DNA of 64,000 bases, from positions 435,954,230-436,018,229 of the forward strand of contig NC_081407.1 in assembly GCF_030272615.1 (NCBI RefSeq), read 5' to 3'. This document shows positions 33,804 through 43,895 of this stretch, piece by piece. The translations under genes and the position numbers were made by a program. The notes under the pieces were generated by a model. It was not told the origin of the DNA and did not search any database. It saw nothing but the letters and a program-made list of their open reading frames with translations. Numbering within the stretch: position 1 is the stretch's first letter; each line of letters starts with the position of its first letter. Source of the DNA: Cryptomeria japonica. Taxonomy: Eukaryota > Streptophyta > Pinopsida > Cupressales > Cupressaceae.

Positions 33804-33815
33804 GCTCTGATACCA
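33804..33815 (-). other. Element F: primer-binding site
   Basis: TGGTATCAGAGC on the minus strand, two bases from the LTR edge at 33818. It is the initiator Met tRNA type. Confidence 0.85.
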
Positions 33816-33817
33816 CT

Positions 33818-34602
33818 TGAAGCAATCACCGACTACAAGGGACCTCAAAGAGATCAGTCAAAAGTAGTCAACAAGAGTAAACACAATGAAAACATAAGGA
33901 CATGATGGAGGTAATGTAGAATAGTTTGAATTATATCATGAAAACTGATTACAACCAACCGGTAACAACCGGGTTATAGTAACCAACTCACGGGCCTGCA
34001 ACAACATGCTCAAAATGCAGAACAAGTCACATCTTGGACCTCAAATCTTAAGATCTATCTTGTATTCTCTGTCTAACTCCTTTGATACATTCTAATGTTG
34101 TATTACAATTATTTATATGATCCAAGGGGATCCGGTCGGCCCAAAAAGGGATCAAAACACAAAGAACAAGACCTAACGTGTAAAACCAACAAGGTCGGCC
34201 TCCGCCAAAGAAATTTCTTTGGAAAATCCAAAGGATGAAGTGTAGATCATAGGGAAAGGTTGGCTACATGCCAAGGAATGTCAGAATCAATTCTTAGGAC
34301 TCTGCAAGCTACGGAAAGGATCCGGTAGATCACCAATGCAAATAGGTCCAAGCAACCGGTAACAGAAAATTGTCTCGAAAATTGGTAGTGATAACTTGCT
34401 AGAAAATGATCCAAATGCTCTGTAGTTTGGGAATAAGAAAGATGATCAAGTCTTCAAGAAAAATCCAACTCCATAGGTTTCGATGAGCCAAATCCAGGAA
34501 ACACATAAAAAAATGTTAAAACTGCAAAGAAAAAGCAAAAATAGAAAAGAAATATTTTTGGTTGATGCAAGATTGCTATGAACCAGGGATGCTCCTACAT
34601 CA
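33818..34602 (-). repeat. Element F: 5' LTR
   Basis: Minus sense TGATGTAGGAGCATCCC to GATTGCTTCA, 785 bp, matching 20660-21442 over its length. Confidence 0.85.
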
Positions 34603-35655
34603 GAAGAAGAAAACATGTGTCATTTGATTAAACATGGGAGAGACCAAAAGAGATGTCAACACTTTGCATCATCTTCAAGTAGACAACACTAGGGACAACA
34701 AATAGAAGAATTGTGAAACAAATAGAAGAAGGTTACAAACAAGCAAGAGAGAGATAGAGAGGATCTATGACATGAATGAATCTAATCTAGCAAGTCATCC
34801 ACCTCCCCATCTTGCTAAACATTTTTTTGGGAAGATGGATAATATGAAAGAGGACCAAAGTCAAGAACAATAGATGGAACTATCATAAGTTCCAAACGAG
34901 GACCATTCTCTAATGATGAATCACTTTGTCTATTATTAGGAGATAGGATTAATGCTTCTGAAAATTGTTTAGATAAATCATTATCAACATCAACATATTC
35001 ATATTCATTACTTGAATCAACATCATGAAAATCATTTTCATCACTCTTCATCAAGATTAATAAAAATTAGATCTTTAATTAGATAGAACATAAACCATCA
35101 TTTTTCTTAAGCATTTTATGTCTTGGATATTTAGGTTGAACTTTCTCCCTAGGGTTAGGAAAAGGCTAGACAAATGGGATCATTTCAAAATTTGGAGTCT
35201 TTAAGGAGGAAATAGGTTGAGAAGCTAGTTCACAAGCTTTAGCACGACATCTTCATCAGTGTTCTCTCACACAATGGTTTCTTTTAGTTATTTTTGAAGG
35301 TTGTGAAGCTTTGGGATCAACAAGCATTGGCTTCTTCTCTTCCTTTAATGAAGGATGCAAAGGAGCAGGTATTTTAGGTGTAAATATGGGAGATGTTGGG
35401 TGCTTTCCTTTGTAAGATGTAGGAGGTGGAACCACAAGATATAAAGGAGGAATAGGTGTAGCAAGAAGACTAGGTCCATCACGAGGAGGAGGAATAGGTC
35501 TATTATGAAGAAGAGGAATGGGATTAGGATCTCTAGGCTTTCTCAAGGATAGGATCATCTCATTCTTCCCACCTTTGATAAGATTGAAAAATAGCATCAC
35601 TTCGAGGCTTAAGAGTTTCAAATTATCTAGACCAAAAGTAATCAAGATTAACATC
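34603..35655 (-). pseudogene. G-minus: gypsy fragment, protease tail and Pro-rich/acidic region
   Basis: In the minus sense it begins within the sequence NLDYFWSR (about 35650), the counterpart of PIDFFWPK in G-plus. It continues through a Pro-rich segment (RPIPPPRDGPS near 35480) to the acidic block SSNEYEYVDVD near 35000, then a non-coding tail with purine/pyrimidine runs to 34603. Stops and frameshifts break it. The same order occurs on the plus strand at 36210-36550 and 50418-51200, so this is an inverted partial copy of the G family. Confidence 0.7.
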
Positions 35656-35659
35656 TCCT

Positions 35660-36550
35660 TGCCTAATAATGGGTTGGTACATGCTATGATTAATTACTAT
35701 GATTTTGTCATCAAGAGAGAATTTCAAGCATATTCTTAAGTATCCTTGTATTAAATTTGACCCTAGTGAGACCATTATAGCACCACATGGCCCTTTATAC
35801 ATTGTTGCAAAGGTTAAGGATATCCCTTGTCATGGTGCCCTTATTGATCCCTCTTGCATGGTTAATGTCATCACTGAGGAGTATCTTTTCACTTTACAAT
35901 TGCATAAACCAATATATGATGCTTCTAATGTGGTTGTAAATTTATTTGATGGATTCTCTTGTCCTACGATTGGCTCTATCACCCTTCCTATTGAAGTTCA
36001 TACTAAATCCATGGATGTTGACTTTGTTATCATACCCTCTTCTGAGCAATTCTATGTGAAGTTGGGTTATCCTTCGCTATCTTCCATGAAGGGTATTGCT
36101 TCTTTAATCCACAAGTGTCTGAAATTTCCTCACAATGGAAAAATCATAACCATGAACCATAGCTTATTTTGTCCATCTGAAAGAAGCCCCAGTGTTCCTA
36201 TTGATTTCTTTTGGCCTAAACAATTTCAATCTCTTCCATCAAGGAGCAATGCTATTTTTCAATCTTATCAAAAATGGAAGAAAGATATGATCTTATCCTT
36301 AAGTCAACCTAGATCCCCAACACTTTGACATTCCTATTATTCTTCAAGATAAGGTTCTTCCCCTCATGGATATAACTAATCTCCCTCCTAAGGAATATTG
36401 TCAACCTATTCCTATAGATGTGACTATACCTTCTCCTAAGCAGAACAACAATATTCCTCCTAAGGTTAGACCTATACCTCCTCCTCATGATGGACCTGGT
36501 CTCCTTCCTACACCTAATATTCCTCCTTTGTATAGCGTAGTTGCACCTCC
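35660..36550 (+). pseudogene. G-plus: gypsy protease-like domain and Pro-rich region, first part
   Basis: The frame from about 35699 to 36328 encodes a retropepsin-like domain. GALIDPSCMVNVITEEYL takes the active-site position (D-P-S instead of D-S/T-G), and VKLGYPSLSSMKGI stands where LLGRPW is found in relatives. After a frameshift near 36325 the Pro-rich segment RPIPPPHDGPGLLPTP follows. Copia D splits it at 36550 and the sequence resumes at 50418. The 5' end is lost at the inverted junction with G-minus. Confidence 0.7.
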
Positions 36551-37965
36551 TATTGGCATATGTGCAGAAGTGTGATGACATGATGATATTGTATGTTGTC
36601 ATTGATGTCAATATGTCGAAGTATGAACCATTATATTGAAATAACCAACCTGGCAAGTGGAGTGATATGATGAAGTGCGAACCAGTCTGATGGAATGAAC
36701 CGGTATATGCAGAAAGTGAACCAGTATGTGAACCGGTAGATGGAAAGTTTGTATCGGGGTTTCTGGTTGATGCATTCCAAGTTTATGTGATTCAACCGAT
36801 GACATCCTGTGATGGGTTAGCATTGAAATGAAGATCAAATCATGTTGCCACATCAGCCTTGTGCGCGTGAAGGATTTTCTTGAGGATCTTGCATAAAGAA
36901 GATTGATCCTATCTACCTCAGGAATGTGTGAAGTCTCAGTAAATAGTAGAGAGCACATGATGGGTTATCAACTTCCTGAAGTAGCAAAGAACAAATGATG
37001 GAGAACATCTTGAGATTTGTTCAAGACTGTTTTATTCAATGCAATATGTTTGAATGGTCAGGATTGGACCGACTATATTGATAACCTAAATGATTAGGGT
37101 TTAGGGTTTATGCTACCAACCTATCTGTTTCCTATAAGGTTGATGATGATTTGCATTATGAAGTTGTTGGCAAATGTTGTGTGTGTATCCAAGTGAAGAG
37201 ATACTTGATTCTTGCCAGACTGGAGAAGTGTGTTGATACCTGTAGAGTGTGATTGCATAAGTAAAGGAAATAAAATGGATCTGTCTTGTCATTGAGTGTT
37301 GTTATTAGATCAGTGTATTACTTATTGTCTTCTAACCATTTCAGCAGTTGGAAAATCCCTCAACCGGGTAGCTTTAACATGCTTTCTATAAATCCTTTAA
37401 CAGGGTGACTCAAATTCATTGAGCTCTTCAAATCCTCTTGCGAGGTAACCTTTAGCGGGGTTCTAACCTTTAACCAGGTGATCCCTAGCAGGATTAGTTC
37501 CTAACAGAACCTATTGTCAAGTCCTTAACTGGACTAGGCTCCTAATAGAGTGGACTTTAGAAGAGTTCAAAGAACAACTTGTGGGTATTCATCCCCACTG
37601 TGGTTTTTCCCAGTTGGGTTTCCACGTGAAAAATTAGTGTGTCATGTGTGATGATTAGTGTTTTCCGTTAAGTGGTAATGCATGTTGATCCAGTGGTCTT
37701 TATATTTCAGATGTATTACTTGTTTATGCATATGGGTGAAGTGGAAAGGAGAGATTAGGTTGTGAGAAGATCTAAGTGTTACCGGTTTATGTGTTTCACA
37801 GTCTCACTGTGTTTTACCGGTAGTGCCCTGTTTTAGATCGGTGATCCTGTTTACCAGTTAGTGCAGTCTTTGCAGTCAAAGTGGTTTAAGGAAGTTTTTG
37901 TCTATATTGATTCACCTCCTCCTCTCAGTATCTGTTGAGTACTTACTATTCATCATTATTCATCA
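36551..37965 (+). repeat. Element D: 5' LTR
   Basis: It runs TATTGGCATATGTGCAG to CATTATTCATCA. The 3' LTR starts TGTTGGAATATGTGCAA, so the leading TG has decayed to TA. It contains repeated short phrases of the type CCTTTAACMRGGT (37360-37560) and the CCCCACTGTGGTTTTTCCC...GGGTTTCCACG module at 37590-37627. Confidence 0.9.
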
Positions 37966-37967
37966 AT

Positions 37968-37979
37968 TGGTATCAGAGC
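37968..37979 (+). other. Element D: primer-binding site
   Basis: TGGTATCAGAGC, two bases after the LTR; initiator Met tRNA type. Confidence 0.9.
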
Positions 37980-38036
37980 GTCCTCCAGGTCCTCTATGTT
38001 GTAAGCTTAACCGCTTGAGGAAAAGATCCTATTCTA

Positions 38037-41000
38037 ATGATGAAGAGGGAAGGTCCTAAGTTTAACAGAGATAACTTTAAGATATGGAAGGATAGAATGA
38101 AGATATACATTAAAAGCATGGGTGCTCAACACTGGAGCTATGTTGAGAACACTTATGTTGTCCCTACTGGTACTCTCATCGATGATCAAAGAGGAGAAAT
38201 TCGGGAGAATGGACAAGTCATGGAAGCTCTTATGAGTAGCCTATCCGATGTTGAGTTTATTGATGTTCAAGAAAAAGACAATCCCAAAGATGTATGGGAT
38301 ACTCTGAAGTCTATCTATGGTGGTGATGAGCATGTGAAGCGGGCTAAGGAAGAAAGCCTTAGAGGAAAGTTTGAAGATATGTGGATGGTTGAAGGAGAGA
38401 CCATTCAACAATATGGGATAAGGATTAAAACTGTTATTGGAGATATCAAGAGTGCAGGAGGTACAATGGATGATTCCACCATTGTTAGAAAAGTTTTGAG
38501 AACCTTATTACCAGTCTATGCAATAAGGGTTGCTGCTATTCAAGAGTTGAGATCTATTGACAAGACAAAGGTGTCCCTTGATTCTATCATTGCTAAGTTG
38601 ACTGCTTATGAGCTAAACAGTTATGATGGTAGCGTTTAAAAGGTTGATTCATCTTTTAAAGCATCTACTGCACTATCTAGAAAGGGTAAAGAAGTTAGTA
38701 GTAGTTGTGAACCTAGACAAAGCAGAGATATGGATGATGAGGAGATTTTGATGGAATTTGAAGCTCTTCTGGCCAAGAGACTTCCTAAGGCAACTGGTAA
38801 ATACAGAGGTAAGCTCCCTTTGAATTGATTTTATTGCAATAAGATTGGACACATTGCTATAAACTGTCCTAATGGTGATAATAAGGACAAACTGGAGAGG
38901 TTCAAAAAGTTCAAAGGAGGAAATAGGAGAAACTATCTTGTTGCAGTTGATGAAGGTGTCACTAATGATGAATCAGAAGATGAAGAAAGTGAAGACATAG
39001 TATTTGTAGTTGTCAAGGAAGATGTGTCAGACAAGAAGGCTCTTGTCTCTCGCTTTGATAATTCTAATGAATGGATTATTGACAATGGTTGTTCTCACCA
39101 CATGACTAGTGACCAGAGAAAGTTTGTCTTTGGAAGAGTATAATGGAGGTGTAGTCAGATTTGGTAATGATGCACCTTGTACGGTAAAAGGAAAAGGGTC
39201 CATCTCTCTAAATGGAAAAAACAGTGCTGATAATATGTATTGGGTAGAAGGTCTCAGGCATAACCTTTTGAGTGTTGCTTAGCTGAATGATAATGGACTC
39301 ACTCCAAAATTCAAAGATAGAGTGTGCAAAATAAAAGGAAAGAGTGGTGAACTGATGGCCACCGGTATGCAGACTAAAGGTAACTTATTTCAGTTAAATG
39401 CAAATATCAGTCAATGTCTAATGGCTAAGTTTGATGATAGTTGGATATGGCATAGGAGACTTTGTCATGTAAATTTTGATAATATTGTGAAGGCCAGTAA
39501 GATCAAGGCAGTTAGAGTATTGTCTATACTAAATAAACCAGAGATTCCTTTGTGCAGAGAATGTCAACTGGGGAAAACGTCTTCCTCAACCTTCAAAGGT
39601 AAATCTTTCATAGCAGAAAATTTACTTGATCTTGTGCATACTGATTTGTGTTGTCCTATGAAAACTAGGCGTGTTCAAGGAGATAGGTACTTTATGATTC
39701 TTACTAATAATTTCTTAAGAATGATGTGGGTCACATTCTTCAAAGACAAGTTTGAAGCTTTTGGAAATTTCAAAGCCTTCAGAGCACTGGTTGAAAAGGA
39801 AAGTGGCAAGAGGATCAAATGCCTTAGAACCGGTCAAGGAGGTGAGTTCACCTCTAGAGAATTCAATAAGTACTGTGAAGAAAATTGCATCAAGAGGCAA
39901 TTGTCTACCCCTCGGACTCCACAATAGAATGGCCTAGCAGAAAGGAACAACCAAACTATAGTTGAAGTAGCCAGAACAATTCTAATTCAAGGAAAGGTTG
40001 CTCACACTTTTTGGAGAGAAGCAGTGAGCACTGCAGTCTACACTATGAATCGGGTACTCATCAAGAAAGGTGAGGATAAAACACCTTATGAGAATTGGAC
40101 CGGTAAGACTCATGTAGTAAGCCACTTTAGAGTGTTTGGTAGCAAGTGTTATATCAAGAGGAGTGAAAACCAGGGCAAGTTTGATGCAAAATGTGATGAG
40201 GGAATATTCCTAGGATATTCCACCAAGAGCAAAGATCTCAAGTGTTTTAACAATAGGACTCAGAGCATTGTCAAAAGTATCAATGTTAGAGTTGATGAAA
40301 CCTCTGAGAAACCTGAGGAAATTGGCAGTGAGCAAGTGGTAGGAACCGGTTGTAACCTTCTGGGAACTGGTTGCAAAATAGCCTAGTACCAGTAACAGTG
40401 CTCCTACACTGGTAGATGCTAATGCTGATGAAGATGAGGATGAAGAGGAAAAGCAAGAGGAAGCAAGTAAGATCATTCCTAGGTATGTAAAGTTAAATCA
40501 TGATCCAAAGCAGATCATGGGAGATAAGGATGCTGGAATTCTTACAAGAAGAAAGGTCAGAGAAAACTCTTGCATGATCTCTGAATTTGAACCTAAAACA
40601 TTTAAAGAGGCACATAAAGATGGAGACTAGATCAAGGCTATGGAAGAGGAACTTGACCAGATAGAAAAGAATGGTACATGGTCTTTGGTACCCAGACCTG
40701 AGCATAAAAATGCTATTGGCACCAAATGGGTTTTCAGAAACAAGCTGAATGAAGATGGCACAGTGGTAAGAAACAAAGCCAGACTGGTGTGTAAGGGATA
40801 TGCTCAAGAAGAAGGAGAAGACTATGGAGAAACCTTTGCTCCAATAACTAGATTGGAAGGAGTTTGAATGCTTCTTGCATATGCAGCATTCAAGGGATTC
40901 AAAGTGTATCAGATGGATGTAAAATCAGCATTTCTGAATGGAATACTTAAAGAGGAGGTGTATATAGAGCAACCAGATGGGTTTGCCCTATCAGAAGACA

Positions 41001-42124
41001 ATGACATGGTGTGTACACTACATAAAGCCTTGTATGGATTGAAGCAGGCACCTAGAGCATGGTATGAACATTTACACTCCCATCTTGTGAAGTTTGGATT
41101 TGAAAGAACAAGTGAAGATAGCAATATCTATCTAAAGTCAGAAGGAGATCAGATTCTGATCTGTGAAGTATTTGTTGATGAAATAATTTTTGGTGGAGAT
41201 GACAAGATGAGTCATGATTTTGTAGATGAGATGAAGAAGGAATTTGAGATGTCACTAATCGGAGAGATTAAGTTATTCATTGGACTATAGATTCAACAAA
41301 TGAAAGATGGTATCTTTATCACTCAGTCCAAGTATATCAAAGAGGTGTTGAAGACCTTTGGCATGGAAGACACCAAACCGGTTGGTACACCGATGGTGAC
41401 CGGTTGTAAATTGTCAAAAGAAGATGACTCAGCATTGGTGAATGAGAAGGAATATCAATCAGTGATTGGTAAGTTGCACTATGTAGTACACAGTAGACTG
41501 GACATTGCACATGTAGTGGGCATTGCTGCACATTTCTAGAAAAGTTTGAGAGAATCCCACTTGGTAACAGTCAAGCGGATTCTTAGATATCTGAAGGGAA
41601 CTGTAGACTATGGATTATGGTATCCATACAGTAATGATTTCAACCTCAAAGTGTTTACAGATGCCAATTGGTCTGGTAATGTGGACGATCGGAAAAACAC
41701 AATCAGTGGTGCATTCTTTCTTGGTGGTAGACTAGTCTCATGGATGAGTAAGAAGCAGAGTTGAATCTCGCAGTCTGCAATATAAGTAGAATATGTAGCA
41801 ACATTTATGAACTGCACTCAGACAATTTGGATGAAGCATGTATTAAGTGGTTTCAAAGTCCTTGTGTTTGAACTGGTGAGAATCTTTTGTGACAACACAA
41901 GTGAAATTAATATTTCCAAGAATCCAGTTTTGCATGCTAGAACCAAGCACTTCAAGCTCAAGTATCATTTCTTGAGGGAGAATGTTCAGAACAAAGAAGT
42001 TATATTCGAACACGTTTCCAATAAGGAGCAGTTAGCAGACATATTCACCAAGCCTCTACCGAAGGCTACATTTACCTATTTAAGAGGTGAATTAGGGGTG
42101 TTTCCCCTTCAAGAGGTGAACTAA
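38037..42124 (+). pseudogene. gag-pol: Element D: gag-pol of a copia element
   Basis: Gag starts at ATG 38037 and is open to 38639. The knuckle near 38826 reads stop-F-Y-C-N-K-I-G-H, its first Cys codon being TGA. Protease reads IIDNGCSHHM near 39080 (D-N-G). A frameshift lies near 39140. The integrase zinc part HRRLCHVNF is near 39460. The integrase core has HTDLCC near 39640, but its second catalytic region reads LTNNFLR, with Asn where Asp is expected, and RTGQGGEFTS has Gly for the usual Asp before Gln. [12 protein letters not shown] near 41175 has Glu for the second Asp of the box. RNase H FTDANW is near 41655 and ADIFTKPLP near 42040. Stops lie at about 39280, 39925, 40384, 40628, 40866, 41288, 41537 and 41762. 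Confidence 0.9.
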
Positions 42125-42365
42125 AGGTATGTGCTCCACATCAGTCAGGTATTGTATTGTCAAATATTTTCAGGATTGATGTGTTGAAGGATGCTACTCC
42201 TCAAGGGGAGCAGCATAGTGGAACATGGATATATGTGCCTCCACTTTGGAATTGTTGTCAAAGGGGGAGAAGATGTGAAGCAGAGAAGATATATGTAGTA
42301 TTGGGAAGAAGATGTGAAGCGGAGAGATATATTTGTATATTGCCATCAATGCCAAAGGGGGATAT
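42125..42365 (+). other. Element D: 3' untranslated region and PPT
   Basis: It contains two copies of an AGAAGATGTGAAGCRGAG unit (42268 and 42307) followed by GCCAAAGGGGGATAT, the PPT that abuts the 3' LTR at 42366. Confidence 0.75.
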
Positions 42366-42784
42366 TGTTGGAATATGTGCAAAAGTGTGATGACATGATG
42401 ATATTGTATGTTGTCATTGATGTCAATATGTCAAAGTATGAACTAGTATATTGAAGTAACCAACCTAGAAAGTGGAGTGGTATGATGAAGTGTGAACCGG
42501 TATGATGGAATGAACCGGTATATGCAGAAAGTGAACCGGTATGTGAACATATATAAGGAAAGTTTGTATCAAGGTTTCTGGTTAATGCATTCCAAGTCTG
42601 TGTGATTCGACCGACGACATCCTGTGATGGGTTAGCATTGAAATGAAGATCAAATCATGTTTCCACGACAGCCTTGTGCGTGTGAAGGATATTCTTGAGG
42701 ATCTTGCATGAAGAAGATTGATCCTATCTACCTTGGGAATGTGTGAAGTCTCAGTAAACGGTGGAGAGCACATGGTGGGTTATC
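42366..42784 (+). repeat. Element D: 3' LTR, first part
   Basis: TGTTGGAATATGTGCAAAAG onward, matching 36551-36960. It is cut at 42784 by element E, whose target duplication TTATC is 42780-42784. Confidence 0.9.
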
Positions 42785-43839
42785 TGTTGGTATTTTGGTA
42801 TGGTTTTGTCATTGATGTCAACACCTACTAAAACTCTAGCACTTTGGAGATCTAGCAAACATTCGCCGGCAAGCAAGTGACTTTTGCACAGTCACCGGTA
42901 TATGGTACACCGGCAGGATATAATGATCACCGACACTTCGAATGGCATGGAAAAGACTTGGTAATGTTGAAGATATCATTTGGATATCTTGTCTTGAAGA
43001 ATTAGTTATTGGTATATTCGTATTTGCATATTTGTTGTTACCGACAAATAGGTCCAGGTTATGCACCAGCAGGTTTATCTTTTCCAGATCAGCATGACAC
43101 GCTATGGAGATGATTAATTATTGTTGTAAATGCATTAAGCTGACATGTTGAATCGGTTATTGCATCGGATATTGTATTGTTTGTAAAATGTTTTATTATA
43201 ATATCTTGTAGAGTCGACCTAATAAAATTGGTCTTAGGTTATGGTATAAATGTAAGATCTTATTTGTAAGATCGGATATGGAATGTGAAAAGGAATTGTA
43301 AGAAGGTATATGCGAGATTAAGCAGAGCTATACATGCAAACATCATTTGAAGGTGAAGCTAGGTTTTTGTGAAAGCATATCAAAACTACACTGGTACTGA
43401 ATCCAGCATATGAAGATGCTATTTTGAGCAGTACATTCTTATTGGATTTAACTATCCAATTGTAGTCAGTGTGACTCCCATTTGTGATTGAACGGTGAGC
43501 TCTAGGCGCTTGGCCTTTCTGCATGTGCAAACCCCATTTATGTACACTTACTATCTGCAATAGTATCATCTTATTGTGGGTAAGGTTTCCCGCTGTGGTT
43601 TTTCCCCTTACAGGGTTTCCACATACAAATATTGGTGTAATGTGTTGTGGATGACTTTATCTTTTTGTTTCATGCATTAATCCTTACCGGTATTGCAATT
43701 AACTGTTAAAACTATCTACCGACATATAAGACTAGTTTACCGGTATTAAGCAGTAAATTGGTTAAGTTGTTTTTGGTTTAAAATTGTTTGACAACTGATT
43801 CACCCCCCCACCCCACTCAGTTATCTCTGAGACCTAACA
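42785..43839 (+). repeat. Element E: 5' LTR
   Basis: TGTTGGTATTTTGGTATGG to GAGACCTAACA. Its module GTGGGTAAGG...GCTGTGGTTTTTCCCC...AGGGTTTCCACA lies at 43575-43623 and a poly-C run at 43804-43815. Confidence 0.9.
43245..43250 (+). promoter_or_regulatory. Element E: candidate LTR TATA box
   Basis: TATAAA in GGTATAAATGTAAGATC. Equivalents are present in the 3' LTR (about 48866) and in LTR I (about 63904), followed by a repeated GTAAGATC word. Support is sequence and conserved position only. Confidence 0.4.
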
Positions 43840-43841
43840 AT

Positions 43842-43853
43842 TGGTATAAGAGC
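43842..43853 (+). other. Element E: primer-binding site
   Basis: TGGTATAAGAGC, one base different from the usual TGGTATCAGAGC. Confidence 0.85.
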
Positions 43854-43895
43854 TTAGTCCTCTTTTGCAGAAGTTTAACAGCTTGAGGAGATCCA

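Larger units (their letters stand above)
20660..34602 (-). mobile_element. Element F: Ty3/gypsy chromovirus, split by copia B
   Basis: LTRs of about 785 bp lie at 20660-21442 (3') and 33818-34602 (5'). The PBS is at 33804-33815. The order in the minus sense is gag, protease, RT, RNase H, integrase, chromodomain, as in chromoviruses. Copia B (23657-31352) sits inside the RT coding region. No convincing target duplication is visible at the outer ends. All domains carry stops or lost catalytic residues, so the copy is dead. Its flanks on both sides are G-family DNA in minus orientation. Confidence 0.85.

Noticed and set aside
20653-34607. Target duplication for element F
   Set aside because: The flanking 5-mers (ATAAT on the left, GAAGA on the right) do not match, so I do not claim one.
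36309-36958. Minus ORFs at 36309-36656 and 36608-36958
   Set aside because: Antisense to G-plus coding sequence and to the D LTR.
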